DNA from: Dermatophagoides farinae
Taxonomy: Eukaryota; Arthropoda; Arachnida; Sarcoptiformes; Pyroglyphidae
Direction: 5' to 3'
DNA: 64,000 nt
NCBI RefSeq assembly: GCF_024713945.1
Contig: NC_134681.1
Location: 1,116,001 to 1,180,000 of the forward strand
This document shows positions 13,176 to 25,991 of this stretch, piece after piece; position 1 is the stretch's first letter, and the number at the start of each line of letters is the position of its first letter. Both the position numbers and the translations under genes were made by a program. The notes beneath the pieces are model-generated. The model did not search any database. It worked only from the letters and a program-made list of their open reading frames with translations, and was not told the DNA's origin.

Positions 13176-15047
13176 AAATTACAACGAAGAAATTGAGATC
13201 CAGTTTTTTCCAGTTCCATAATAAAAATAATGTTTTGAGTCGTCGCCAAAATAAAAAAAAAATAGAGAGGAATATAAAAAAAAAGTGAAATGGAAAATAA
13301 AAAAAAAACGAAATTGATGTTGCTATTAATGCTAGAATTCTAATTCTGCTATTAAATGTTTGGCCATTTGTTTCATTATTATCATCATCATTGTGGAAAC
13401 TATGAAAAAAAAAACTTAGCCATAGATAAATTAATAGAATTTGTTTGTGATTTGTTGTTAGAAAACAATGAAATTCAAATCATTCTCATCAAAGAATTTT
13501 TTTTAAATTCAAGAATTCGATACAATTTGCTTTGAATTGGAGAATTTGTGCTAACACTAACATTTCCTTGGATCATTTCAATGGAATTTATGGTTTTGGC
13601 AAAAAAAAAATTTTAAGGAATTTTTTTTTGGGAAGAATTCCAATGAAAATAAAAAAACTAATTCAACACCGGTCATGAATTCATCGAGATATTTTGATAT
13701 TTTGAAAGGATAAAATGAAAATGATGATTCTGATAACCAATCGACCATCATCGCAACCACAAACACTATATTGCATCATTTGTTAAATGAATTCTGATTG
13801 AATTTCTGATTTTTTTTTCATCTCTATAATTTAGTTAACAAAATTCTTGATGTTGTTGTTGTCGTTGTTGTTGTTGTTATTGTCGTTATGGCCGTTATTA
13901 TTATATTAACAACATTATTGTTGTAAACCCCATTCATACACTTGAATAAATATATTCAAGCACGATTTTTTTCAGTGCGACTATGGAATCAAAAAAAAAA
14001 AAAAAAATGAAAATGAAAATGAAAATAAAATTTGAAATTCAAACTAGAATTGTTAGTATGTGTGTGTGTGTGTGTGTGTGTGTGTATGAATAAAATACAA
14101 TGTAAAGATGGAAATGGAAATAAAAGAAAAAAAAATTCTCATTCACTTTTTATATGTATTCACATTCATCGTTTATATGTATATATTCCAGAATATTGAA
14201 ATGATTGATGAATTGTTATATATAAAAAAAAGAATCAAAATATATTGAAATGAAAGAAATTCAATAATAAAAACTGAAAATGTTAGTGATGATTGAATTT
14301 TTGCAAAAAACTACAAAACGATCGTTTTTCATTTGTTGTTAAAGGTGACATTTTTTTTTTTAAAAAATTTTTACTTGTGACCTTTTCATTATCAATTTGT
14401 TTTTTTTTATTTTTAGCTTTGCTTTAAATTATTCGGATTTTATGTTTAATTTATCATCATCAAATCAAAAAAAAAAAAATATAAATCAATAATAATGTTA
14501 TCGAAAATAAATTGATTATATATTAAATAGATAGATTTAATGAACAAAAATACGATTGTTGAATTGATTTTGTAATACTGTAAAACCAGTATATAGGATA
14601 TATATATGTGTGTGTACTATCAGCTGTATACAGCTCGTAAACAAACTGTCAATCTGGTTTTGATCTGTTTTTTTTTTGTTGAATCAATTTATCTTTTCTT
14701 GTTGTGTTTTTTTTCGCATCATGAAAACAACAACAACAACAACATCATCAATTTGAATTATTTATTTATTTTTTTATTTTTTATTTGCCATGTTTATTTT
14801 TTTTTTTTGGAGTTGAAATTCTATTGAAATTTTGTTGTTGAAATCGACTAATAATAACCAAATCACCAAATGACATTTGATGTACATATAGACATACACG
14901 TACAATGTCGTTGTTTCTATGTACATACGATCATCATCATCATCATTAGATTATATTAAAACAGAAAAATCAATCAATCAACATGTTAAATCGATACATT
15001 AGATGATTTTTTTTGTTCTGGATCAAATACAAATGTGTTCATCAATG

Positions 15048-15197
<150 letters not shown>

Positions 15198-15924
15198 GAT
15201 AGAGGAAAAAAATCTTGGATACAAATAAATTCCAAAAAAAAATAAAACAAACAAATCACAAGACATGAATAAATAACAAAAATAAAAACCAAAAAAAAGA
15301 TAATTTTTTTCAGCATTCTGTCCCATTTGAATTCTATCAGTCTAATATTCTGTTATGCTGGAATATTGATGATCGATTGCTGTCTACATTTATGATGCTC
15401 GCGTGTGTGTGTGTGTGTGCATGTGTTTTTGTGGTTTGGAAAAAATGACCAAAAAAAAAATTAATTTCGATTTCTATTTTTTGTTTCAATCTTTTTTTTC
15501 ATTCTATTCCATCTGTCCAATTCATTCAAGTTCCTCTTGGAATTTATTTGGAAAATATCAATAGCACATATTCTTTGTGCATGCGAATATATCATTTATG
15601 AATCTAATGATTATTATTGCACATTATCATCGTCATCATCATTATAATGAGCATATATATATAATTATTTAAGTGAACTATCATCATCATCATCATCATC
15701 ATCAAAATCATGGCTAAATCAATCGTTAAAATGCAATTTCAAAGAAAATAAGAAAAAAAAAACATTCGCACATTCACATTCATCTATATGAAAGAGAATG
15801 AACAAAAAAAAGCTGCTCATTTTTTTCAATTAAAACAAAATGAAATGTGATGAAATTATGATATGAACAAAAAAAAAAGATTTGAAAAATTATTTCATAT
15901 CATATCATCATCACAAATGATATG

Positions 15925-15974
15925 ATGATGATAACGATGATCATGATGATGATGATGATCATCGTTATCATCAT
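15925..15974. repeat. Perfect 20-bp inverted repeat with 10-bp loop
   Basis: The left arm 15925-15944 (ATGATGATAACGATGATCAT) is the exact reverse complement of 15955-15974. The loop is a GAT repeat. The arms contain non-repeat bases (AACG/CGTT), so this is not just a microsatellite effect. Function unknown. Confidence 0.85.
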
Positions 15975-16463
15975 AGTAGTTGTAGTTGCAATTGTAGTGG
16001 TAAAAATAAATCAAATGAACAAGAATCAAGTCACAAGATATGGATAGAAAGAAAGAATAAATTTTTCGTTCTTTTTTTCAAGTAAAAAAAAAAAAAAATA
16101 AATTCATCTCATCATCATCATCATCATCATTTTTTTTCTGATGCCAATCTCAATTAGTCGCTTGAGTACATTCATCATCATCATCATCATCATCAAAATG
16201 GTTTGACCAGTATAAGTAAAAGAAATGGATTTTTTTTTTTGATTTATGTGTGACATAATTAAAAAAAAAACACCATATAAAAATACAGACATAGATAGAC
16301 AAGCAGACAAGATGGCCAAAAATGAAACGAAATGATGTTTATTTTTCTGTGGTGATGATGATGAAAACAGAAAAAAAAATTCTGATGAATTTATTTCTCT
16401 TGAAATACCGAATATATATATATATGGAGAAAAAAGAAAACAATGTTCTTTTTTTTCCATTAA

Positions 16464-17313
16464 CCCTAGAAAGGTAACCTTATCGATATTGCGGGAAAGG
16501 TAACCTACGTAAATTTTACGTAGTTGATATGCCTAACTTATTTCCGCTATAAAAATTATTTATCTGATTATTTATGTTAAATTTTAACGTTTATTCATTG
16601 AATTCACACCTCTATTTTATATTAAAGAAGAAAAAATCATTTTTCAAAAGTGGAAAGTTCAAAAATATCAAATCAAAGATATGGTGTAAATTTTGAATTT
16701 TTTTTTATTGTCAATTTTAAAATTATCACAGCGTCAAGAAAAAATGAAAAATGATCCTGTAAATATGATTAATCAATCGATGATTGTGTTTCGAAACATG
16801 ATTGACAAATTTTTATCTGATATTCGCCACAGGGGCGGTGCCACAACGTTTACATCCGGTCGTTGTTAAACGCTTTTTGCAAGCATTTTAATTTTGAATA
16901 AAATGAAAAACATAAACAAATGAACAGAAAAGACGTTTATTTCAAAAAATATTGCGAGAAAAAACGTTTTTGACAAGTGAAAAGATAAAAAAAGAAAAAA
17001 ATTAAAATTATTTTTATTCATAAATGACGTTTTTTGGGAAAAATTCCCGAAACTATCGCTCTCAGCAAAATTTTCTAAGATTTTACTATGCTGATTCAGG
17101 CAACCATACGTAAATTTTACGTACAAGCTTTTACGCTTGAGCTTATAGATAACAGATAAAAGGCGAAAACTGGATCTTTCCTATTTCTAAAGGTGTAGAA
17201 ATATATTCTTGAGGAATAGAAAGGGGTTCCAGCTGTCTTAGCATCGTGAGTGTTTTTTTGGAACATTTTGAAGTGCAAAAAGCATAAATTTTACGTAGGT
17301 TACCTTTCTAGGG
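16464..17313 (-). mobile_element. piggyBac-type element, 850 bp, defective, flanked by TTAA
   Basis: Both ends carry the same 17-bp terminal inverted repeat (CCCTAGAAAGGTAACCT), and both are flanked by TTAA (16460-16463 and 17314-17317), the fixed target-site duplication of the piggyBac superfamily. The first ten bases, CCCTAGAAAG, agree with the start of the classical piggyBac terminal repeat. Inside, the palindrome ACGTAAATTTTACGT occurs near both ends (about 16507 and 17107). At the left end AAAGGTAACCT is repeated at about 16495. A degenerate stretch of transposase C-terminus is still visible on the minus strand. No intact transposase frame remains, so the copy is non-autonomous. Confidence 0.88.
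16775..16885 (-). pseudogene. Relic of the piggyBac transposase Cys-rich C-terminus
   Basis: Read on the minus strand, about 110 bases show two Cys pairs, Cys-Lys-Arg-Cys and then, in another frame, Cys-Gln-Ser-Cys-Phe shortly before a stop. Piggybac transposases end in a Cys-rich zinc-binding domain, and the original Trichoplusia protein finishes in the same CxxCF pattern. A frameshift lies between the pairs near 16820, so the stretch is dead. The position near one end of the element and pointing toward it fits the 3' end of a transposase gene. Short length limits confidence. Confidence 0.5.
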
Positions 17314-17317
17314 TTAA

Positions 17318-19190
17318 ATGAATTCAATGGAAAATATTTGATCACAATTTTGGTTATTGTTTTATTGGTTATTCAAGATATATTTATCATCTATGGAGAT
17401 TATGGTATAATGAAGAAAATGATTTTTTTTTCTCCATTTTAACTGTCATTACATTTTTATTAAGTGCAAAAAACAACATACCATTCATATGCAAAAACAA
17501 TGAATTAGAATCGGAATCCAAAAAAAACATATATAAGCCTCAAACCATAAACATTTATCAGGAATTTGTGATAAAATAATGAATAAATGATTCGATTGAA
17601 CTTTGAGCACTGGATTTTTAATCACTTCGACATATGTCCTGTATATGTAGTCATCATGTAAATCCACACACACACAACAGTGATTGTTTTATTCAGTTCC
17701 ATACCCGTGTTATTTTCCTTCATTCTCTCTTTATCTTTCTGTTTTTTTTTTATTATTACGAATTCATTTTAGTAATTCTAATATGATGATTAACGATTAT
17801 TACCATCTGTGATTTTTTTTTTTTTTTTGGTACCAACATCATACTTGACTCTATTCATTTGATTCATCAGTTATAGTGTTAAAATTTTTTCATTTTTTTT
17901 ATTCTGTTTATTTCATGGATTTGAAAAAAAACAGAACAGAAAAAAAGGAAGACAATATTTTTTGACAGATGAATTTTATCTTGGATTCACAACAACAACA
18001 ACAACAACAATTTAATTCCAATGATGATGATGAAGATGGCCAAAATTTTTAGTGTACACCATCATTATCAAAGATTATTATCAGAAAAAAAAACTTAATC
18101 TCCATCATCATCATCATCATTATGATTGATTGTTTCGAACGAAAAATAGCATTATTTATTTATTTGTTTCATTTCTATTTACAATTAATTTACTTCCTTG
18201 TTTTTTTCCATGTTTTAATAATTTTAGCCAACAACAACAACAGCAACAACAATTACAACAACAACAACAATAACATCAATTACAATTGAATACGACAAAA
18301 TGAATAACAGTGATGACAAAAACAAAACAAATGAACACGAAACAAAAAAGTAAAAATGATTTGGATGATCCATAAAAATTAATGAATGATGTTTGTATGG
18401 CAAACATTGTTTGTCAACCAGAAAAAAATAAAAATAAAAAACATCGGCAATAACAATATTATGATAAATAGTGATGATTTATCAAGTTTTTTTTTTGTTT
18501 TTTATTTTTTAGCTATAAAAGAATTGACCTAGATTCATGTTTTTTTTTCTCTCTCTCTTTCTCTCAATATTCTCCATATTCTTGTTATTGTCATAATAAT
18601 ACCAAAAGATTTCATTTTACATTTCAAAAAAAAAAAATTTCTCTCTCATTGATTTGTACCGGAAAAAAACAGGCTAACACAATAAAAACAAACCAAAATG
18701 AACAAATTGAATATTCTAGATATAATGATTCATTCGACAAAAATGTATTTTTTTTTTTTTTTTTTTGGTTATAATAAACAATGAATCATTATCCAAACAT
18801 GACCGAAATTGATTGATCAAATTCAATGATTGATAATTATCATAATATATTCTATATATATTGAACACCACAATTGCCAAATTGCGTCATAAAAAAAACC
18901 AACGAAATTCACTACATTAAATTCTGAATATATCGCAATAATAATAACACATGCACAGGTATACAGAGTTAAAAATATCATCATCATCATCATCATCATT
19001 ATCAATCAAATGGTAATAATAATGATAAAAATTGATTTTAGATTTCATGATAATAATAATCAATATAGATGAACATCTACATATTAGTAAATCATCATAG
19101 ATATAGTAGAGTAAATAATTCATCAATGATAATAAACAACGGTGCACACATTCATCATTATCACAATACGATGTAAAATCTGTGAAACTC

Positions 19191-19232
<42 letters not shown>

Positions 19233-20182
19233 AAGCTTCCATTTTCTCATTATCATAACGGAAATGTGTGGATGGAGAAAAATCAAAATCAACAAAGCAA
19301 AACAAAACAAAACAAAAAAATGTGAATCACAAAAGATTCATCACATACCATCATATTCAACAATTTATTATGTCAATATTATTATCCCATTCGATAAATG
19401 TGACATTTAAAAATCAAAGCAGATCAGAATAAAAAAAATGAAAATGAAAAGAATTCTGATCTTTATACTGATGATGATGATGATGACAATCATGAATTTC
19501 TCTCTTTTTTGGATTAAACAAACGAATAAACTAATCAAATGAATTTGTAAAAATATTCTCATCATCATCATCATCATCATATTATTAATATATGCCAATG
19601 GGTCTATTTTTTCCAATTTTTTTTTAAATTTAAATTCATGCCCTCATTTTGCACTAAAATTGTCCAATTCTTCATTTTTTTTTTTTTGGTCTCTCTTTTG
19701 TTTGTTTTTAATTATGTCAATAATAACAATACGTCAACGATGACAATAACAAACAACAAACAACCACCAGGACAACAACAATGAAAGATGAACAAATACT
19801 GGACAAACATGATGATGATGATAATGGTTAGGACCATTTTCAAATCTATTATTATTATTATATGAAATGAAATTATTAAAAAATTTTGTTTCATAATATT
19901 TATCATCATTGATACAATTGTTATCGGTCAGTGATGCCTGTGATTATTAGTCATCAAACACATTCAACAATAGGTGTGTGTGCGTAGGGATGTTTTTTCT
20001 TTTTTTTCTAGAAAAAAATTGGAATTAGAATCATATCATATGATTGAATATATGAGAAAAAAAGAGAAAGTGAAAAAAAAAATTCTATTAAAACAGAATC
20101 ATGTTCATTATTAAAATAGAAATAAAAATTGAAATGAATTTCACTATTCTATTATATAGATTATTTATTTGGATTTCGAATG

Positions 20183-20213
<31 letters not shown>

Positions 20214-20546
20214 AAAATTGAAAATAAAAAATTTGGCAAATAAATTCATAATGATAATCACACACAAACACACACACACACACAGAATATTCCAGAACAC
20301 AAACAAATACAGGCTTCACTTATCAATTTACACAATTTTGATTGTGTTATTTTGGGATGCAAAAAAGAAAGAAAGAAATGAAAATAGAAAAACTCTATCT
20401 CTAGTTGTCAACGACGACAACATGGAACTATACAAACATTTTTGTTGGTGGTTTCGTTTTGTTCACTATACCACTTGGACACAAAATTGATTATCAACAA
20501 TTCTTGTATTGAAAATGAAACGAAACAAAATATATTCGATCAAATA

Positions 20547-20578
<32 letters not shown>

Positions 20579-23500
20579 GATTTTCAATTGCAATGTTTGT
20601 CGATAAAAAAAAATAATGTCAGAATTTACTGAATTACAAATTGAAAATCAAAGATTAACCATTCTTTAGCCAGCAACATTCATTTCTTTTTTCTCTATTC
20701 TTTCAAATATTTATTCACCAGAAAATTAATCGTTTTCTAGAAATTTTTCGCCCTCATTTTTAATATTTTTATACAAAAAAAAAAAATAAAAAATAAAAAA
20801 AAATTCAATTTTAAAGTTCATGTGAATGTGGAATAACTTTTATCAACATTTATTATTGAAATTTTTCTGAACATTTTCCATATATGAATCGAATACAATA
20901 CAATATAATCGAATTCTTTTACTTTTCTAGTTTTTTTTTTATTATCATATTGTACTATAGTATTGACCCGTTAGCTATATAGTTTATTTAGTTGTTGAAA
21001 CTTTTTATTTTCGTTCCAGATAAAATAGATACGGTTGTAGATATGAATGTTTACAATTACGAACAAAATGTTGATTGTGTTCAAATACATTTCATATATA
21101 TATGGATTCTGATTTTATTTACAACAAGTAACAATAAAAAAAAAATAACTAAATAACTGGGAAAAAGACAAGAAAATGGAATCGAATGAATTAATCAAAT
21201 ATTATGGAACGAAAAAGCAAAAGCAAAAAAAACTTCAAGACAAATTCAGCAACAGGAACAATTTGTTGTATCTTTCTTGTAAGAATTCCATATGAATTGT
21301 AGCCATCATTTATTATCATTCGAATTCCATATGAATTGTAGCCATTGTCCAGTGTTTGTTTTTCTTCATTTTTTTTCAAAATCACAACCATTTATCGTTG
21401 TTTTTTTCTTTATTTTGTATATTTTTTCATTTATTATAATTCTGCCAATGAAAATAGATGAGTGCATGATGATGATTCCAGTGAAATCTGAACTACATTC
21501 ATACAATTCTCTGAAGAGAATGGGAAAAAAAACTGATTCGCTTTTTGCATCAAAAAGAATTTACATATAGCCAAAATGAAACAAATGATAAAGAATACAT
21601 AATCGAATATTTGTTGTCGTTGTTGTTGTTGTTGTTGATGGAACATCAAAACAAAAATTCTTTATTCAATTCAAAATGTAGAATTTTTTAAATGAACAAA
21701 AAAATATCATCTTTCATTAAAAGTTTATCATCATCATCATCATCATCATATTTCGCATAATTTATTATTGTATTCATTTTTTTTCTTCTTCTTTTGTTCT
21801 TAATTTGATGAATGTCAAATGAATATACACTAATGAATGGAATAAATGAAAAAAAAATTAAATTTCAAATGTCATCTATTAAATTAATAAGAGATATATA
21901 TTCAGTGAGGTGTCATTTAATTTGATAAAATAATTTATCGATTTTATCAAATGAAATGAAATCACAATATTCTGACACATTCTGATGAATGAATGAATGA
22001 AAGAACGAACGAATATAAATGATAAAAATGTTTACTTGACAATATGAAATAATCATGAATGATTTCAGGTGTAAGCTATATATAGATTTCTGTTAGCAAG
22101 ATCCAATTTCTTACATCAGACAAATTGTCGATCAACTACTATTGAGCAATTCAAATCTGTCATTGATGATTGGCCAATCGTTGGAATTCAAGAAAAAAGC
22201 TTCAATTTTCTTCATTTTTTTCACTCACTCACTAACTCACTTACTCTTTCTTTCTTGAATATAAACGGTTAGATGAATTTGACATTTATCAAAGCCTACA
22301 CCAAACAATGGAAAAAAAAGAATCGAATTTCTTCATTTTACGCCCAAATAGCTCTCAATCAAATGACAAACATCAAGTGTATTGTTTTTTTTCCATTATT
22401 ATTCTTTTTGCTTCCATGAAATTAACGTGAAAAACGAAACTTTTTTTTTCATCATCGAAACAGTTTTTCATCTCGTTTTCTTTTTTTTTTTTTTGTTCAA
22501 ATTACAATAAAGAGCAAAAAAAACAGAAGAATTTTCCACTTTATTTATTTAATTCTTATTTCTTATTGACATGATGACAAGTTCATTGTCAAATGAAAAT
22601 ATTGTGTTTAATGCCACAAGAGCCAAATAGAGGATAGATAGAATTAATCGTTTATTAAGGATTAAGAATAATTCTAATTGCGATCAATGAATCTGGTATA
22701 GAATCGATAATTATTGATTATGATGATGATGATGACGATGGAGATTATTACCGAAAAAAAAAATTCGTAATTGGAAAAATATTCAATTATGAAACAAATA
22801 AATGTGTCTGTGTGTGTGTGTGTGTAATTCCTTTTTCGTTCAAAAGCACATTCAGATATTACATAGAACTAACAAATTGTAGAATTCATTGAAATGGCCA
22901 AACAAACATTTTGTCTGTCACATATGATGATGATGATGATGATGATGGATATAATAGAAATTTTTCATTGAATGAATGAATAAACATGAATTATTTTTTT
23001 TTCAATTTTTGATCGATCATGTCATCAATATATTATATATATATATATATGTTCCATGTTTTCTAGTTCCTTTCAAGTGTATAATCTATTTCCGATCTCG
23101 AAATGAACAAAATTGTCACTATCTATCTATCAAAATCAAGAATCATTTGGTCATTTTCTCAACAAAACAATAAAATAAATAAAAACATTGTCCATTTGGA
23201 CAAAAAAAAATCATTGAAAATTCGTCATTGAATTGGATATTTTTCAAACATTATATTTTGTTTGCCATTATGAATGATGATGGAATGCTTGCTTATTTAT
23301 ATTTCTATTTGATTGATTTGCTATTTCATGATTCTTTATGTTCAAAGAAAATTCTGTGATCATGAAAATTTCCATTTCAGATCAAGATGAGGAAAAAAAA
23401 ATTATATTTTTATGTAAACTGAAATTTGGTAACTGGAAAAACAAAGAAAAGGAAAAAAAATCAATATTGACATTCAAATTGTTATTGTTGCCACTGTATA

Positions 23501-23796
23501 TATTGATGGCTGATTGAAACCTGATACCAATGAACTTTATGGAATCTATTCGAAAAAAAAAATTATGTATCCCATACTCAAAGTAGAAAATTGTTGACTT
23601 GTTTTTATTTTCGTTGTGGTAATACAATAAATTGAATGAATTTTGTTGTTGTTGTTGAATGTGGATGTTCCGGTTTTTTTTCATTCAAATTGTATGCAAT
23701 AAACAAAAAGGAAACGAAAAAATAAAAAAAAAATTATTGATGATCATGAAAAATCAGATATCGATATCAAGGATTGACCCATTATGTATATATATA
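17318..23796. other. Gene-poor, microsatellite-rich region
   Basis: Holds (CAT)n tracts (18970-18997, 19562-19580), (CT)n at 20549-20578, (GA)n at 19193-19227, AAC repeats near 17990 and 20188-20211, and a short 24-bp duplication at 21283/21322. I see no exon with protein-like composition and paired splice sites, and no RNA gene. Confidence 0.55.
21283..21345. repeat. Two copies of a 24-bp sequence, 39-bp period
   Basis: The 24 bases at 21283-21306 (beginning GAATTCCATATGAATTG, ending TAGCCAT) recur exactly at 21322-21345. The 15-bp spacer is not repeated. Likely a local duplication; no function is evident. Confidence 0.8.
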
Positions 23797-24368
23797 TGTA
23801 AGACTGGGCGGAAAGTTTCCTTACCAGAATTTTGCAACTAGGTCGAGTTGGTTGAGAATGATAATATTACTTACTATTTAGGCCACAAGAGTCGCGTTTT
23901 ATCCAGAATTTACTTGACTGAAGGTGATCACATTAAACGCAATCAAACTTAAATAAATGACACGTAACACACGTACTTTGACAAAAACAATTTTATTAAA
24001 AATGAATAAAGAAAAGAAATTTTGATTATTATTATGATGATGATTTTGGCGAATTTACGGATCCCAATGATCAATCTGTCCATGGTTTATATACGAAAGA
24101 AACAAGGAAATAAAATTTAGAAAAATGCAAAATTATAAAACAAAAGAAAAGAAAAATAAGAAAAGTAAGAGAAAGGAAAAATGATGAACTTTCGACCTGA
24201 GATAATCTATTTCCGCATTGACAAGATCTCAGAAAATCTTAATTAATTGATGTTAATTAATCACTTTCAACTTCAATCCACTTCCGCATTCGCCACTTCG
24301 ACCCAGATCAGATGACCCACAATAGCGAGTGATTAAAGAAAGTTAGGTGTGGATGCTTGGCCATTACA
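23797..24368 (-). repeat. 3' LTR of the retroelement
   Basis: 572 bp, bounded by TGTAATGG and CTTACA on the minus strand. It matches the 5' LTR along its length except for one base near 24280 (A here on the plus strand, G in the other copy). The final reading frame of the element stops inside it, at 24308. Confidence 0.95.
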
Positions 24369-25216
24369 TCCCCCCACTTTTTGTCGGAAATTAGGCCGGA
24401 AAGAACAGAAAGAAAGGAAAGGAATGGAAAAGATATGATTTGATATGTCTTACTTGCAACGAATGGATTGGTAACAATCTTATTTTCTTCATTTCGTACT
24501 TCAGTAGATTCATCAATTTTAATTAAAGATGTAGATATGTTCTTTTCAATATTAGTCATTTCTAATTTACGATATAGAACATATTCTTTCCATTCTTCTT
24601 TTATAGAATTCAACTTTTTCAATAAATAAATTAATTGAATAGAAATGATTAATCCAGTAATAAATGTTCCAATCATTTGAACAAAATCCATGATATTAAA
24701 TTTTGATTTTTCAGAAATTTCTTCAATCTTTTTCGTCAATAACTCTATTTCTTCCAAAATTTTCTGATTGATTTGTTGATTAATTTCATTTGATTCTTTG
24801 ATAAATAAAATAATTTGATTATTTTCATTTTCATCATTCAATGAATTTTCATCCATTTGATCATTTAAAATTCCACGTTTTAAACCAGTAGTACGAAACA
24901 ATTTTCGGCCATTACAAATTCGATTCTTTTTTTCACGATTAACATGATCATTAGATTTAATTTTAAAAATTGATTTCATAGTTGATGTTATATCAATATC
25001 TTTTGGATTCATTGTCGAAAATTTAAATATTGGTTGACCCAATTTTGGTTTCACTGTTGTTCGAAATGATTTCGATAAAGTTGTTCGGAATGGTTTTGAT
25101 GTAGTTCGAATTGATTTAGATGTTGTTATTTGGATTGGTTTCGATGTTGATTGAATTGGTTTCAATGATGTTTGGATTGGTTTCGATGATGTTTGGATTG
25201 ATTTCGATGTTGTCAA
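24308..25216 (-). CDS. Retroelement ORF3, distal part: Ser/Thr stalk, coiled coil, membrane segment
   Basis: This frame is open for about 300 codons and ends inside the 3' LTR. It starts with Thr/Ser/Lys/Pro repeats (about residues 1-57), has a heptad-like Glu/Ile/Leu-rich helix (about 143-170), then a hydrophobic segment (about 178-199, GTFITGLIISIQLIYLL) and a charged tail. It has no convincing start of its own. It overlaps the proximal part (25116-25991) in another frame, and both frames read through the same repeat. The likeliest reading is one protein whose frame changes near 25216-25240 by mutation, sequencing error or a recoding event. The whole would be a type I membrane protein with a mucin-like stalk. 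I recognise no homologue. Confidence 0.55.
   Translation of the reverse strand: MTTSKSIQTSSKPIQTSLKPIQSTSKPIQITTSKSIRTTSKPFRTTLSKSFRTTVKPKLGQPIFKFSTMNPKDIDITSTMKSIFKIKSNDHVNREKKNRICNGRKLFRTTGLKRGILNDQMDENSLNDENENNQIILFIKESNEINQQINQKILEEIELLTKKIEEISEKSKFNIMDFVQMIGTFITGLIISIQLIYLLKKLNSIKEEWKEYVLYRKLEMTNIEKNISTSLIKIDESTEVRNEENKIVTNPFVASKTYQIISFPFLSFLSVLSGLISDKKWGDVMAKHPHLTFFNHSLLWVI
24369..24382 (-). promoter_or_regulatory. Polypurine tract
   Basis: The minus strand reads AAAAAGTGGGGGGA directly before the TG of the 3' LTR. This is the expected position and composition of the plus-strand DNA primer of an LTR retroelement. It also lies inside the last open frame. Confidence 0.8.
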
Positions 25217-25991
25217 AACTGGCTTCAGGTGTTGTTGTTGATGTTGTTGTTGTCGATGTCAAGATTGATGTTATTGGATGATTAATTTTTGAAATGATCA
25301 CTTTTTCAGAATGTTTTGTTGAAATGATCGGTTCGACATTATTCCCAAGAATTGGTTTGTCTTCAATACATTCATAATCCACATCGTCATCATTTAAAAT
25401 TGACGTCTTAGACGCAGAAATAATTTTAGATGGAATCGATGAAGAATTATTTTTACGTTTCACAACTCGCAGATACAAAACATGATCATCACTAAAATAG
25501 CAACTTTCAATGACATTATCTCGAGTATCATTAAGTCGAAATATTTCACGCATAAATTCAGAATATAGCCATGGATTAGATTTAACAATACGAATCAATT
25601 TATCAATTAAATTTTTGAAATAGTTTTCAAATTGATTCATATCCTTGCCAATTCGTGATATAATTTGATAACGAATTTTACGATAAATTTCCAGTTCGGT
25701 TACACCTGAATCCAATTCAGAATTTTCACCCAATATTGTAATATATGATACCATTTGTTTTTCATTCAAAATTAATTTATCATCACAACGTTCTTGAAAA
25801 GTATTTATGATGCCAGTTTGAATTCTTTCTTCAATTTTAATTTGCATCCAAAAATTATTGATCAGGTCGGAATTAGAACCAATTGTATTCAAAATTTTAA
25901 ATTTTAAAATTATTGATTGACAATTTATGTTCACAGCCAATAACAACAATACCATAATGAGAGGAAATTTTCCCATTGTGAATATCTTCAT
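25116..25991 (-). CDS. Retroelement ORF3, proximal part: secreted/ectodomain-like protein
   Basis: Open on the minus strand between the env-like gene and the 3' LTR. Likely starts are Met codons at 25991 or 25976; the latter opens into a good signal peptide (MGKFPLIMVLLLLAVNINC). About 230 residues of folded-looking sequence follow with few Cys and two short acidic stretches, then a Thr/Ser run and Asn/Ile repeats to a stop at 25116. The end looks accidental: after the Thr/Ser run the neighbouring frame continues a Ser/Thr stalk and a membrane helix. It may be a second surface glycoprotein of the element, or a captured host gene. No family recognised. Confidence 0.5.
   Translation of the reverse strand: MKIFTMGKFPLIMVLLLLAVNINCQSIILKFKILNTIGSNSDLINNFWMQIKIEERIQTGIINTFQERCDDKLILNEKQMVSYITILGENSELDSGVTELEIYRKIRYQIISRIGKDMNQFENYFKNLIDKLIRIVKSNPWLYSEFMREIFRLNDTRDNVIESCYFSDDHVLYLRVVKRKNNSSSIPSKIISASKTSILNDDDVDYECIEDKPILGNNVEPIISTKHSEKVIISKINHPITSILTSTTTTSTTTPEASFDNIEINPNIIETNPNIIETNSINIETNPNNNI

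Noticed and set aside
16104-16460. 118-codon minus frame ending in Met runs
   Set aside because: Built from CAT repeats and poly-A/T; no protein-like composition.
16866-17126. 86-codon minus frame inside the piggyBac element
   Set aside because: Phe/Lys-rich and in a different frame from the transposase Cys-rich relic; no transposase motif seen.
20101-20490. 129-codon plus frame with Asn run
   Set aside because: AAC microsatellite and CA repeats; no conserved sequence.
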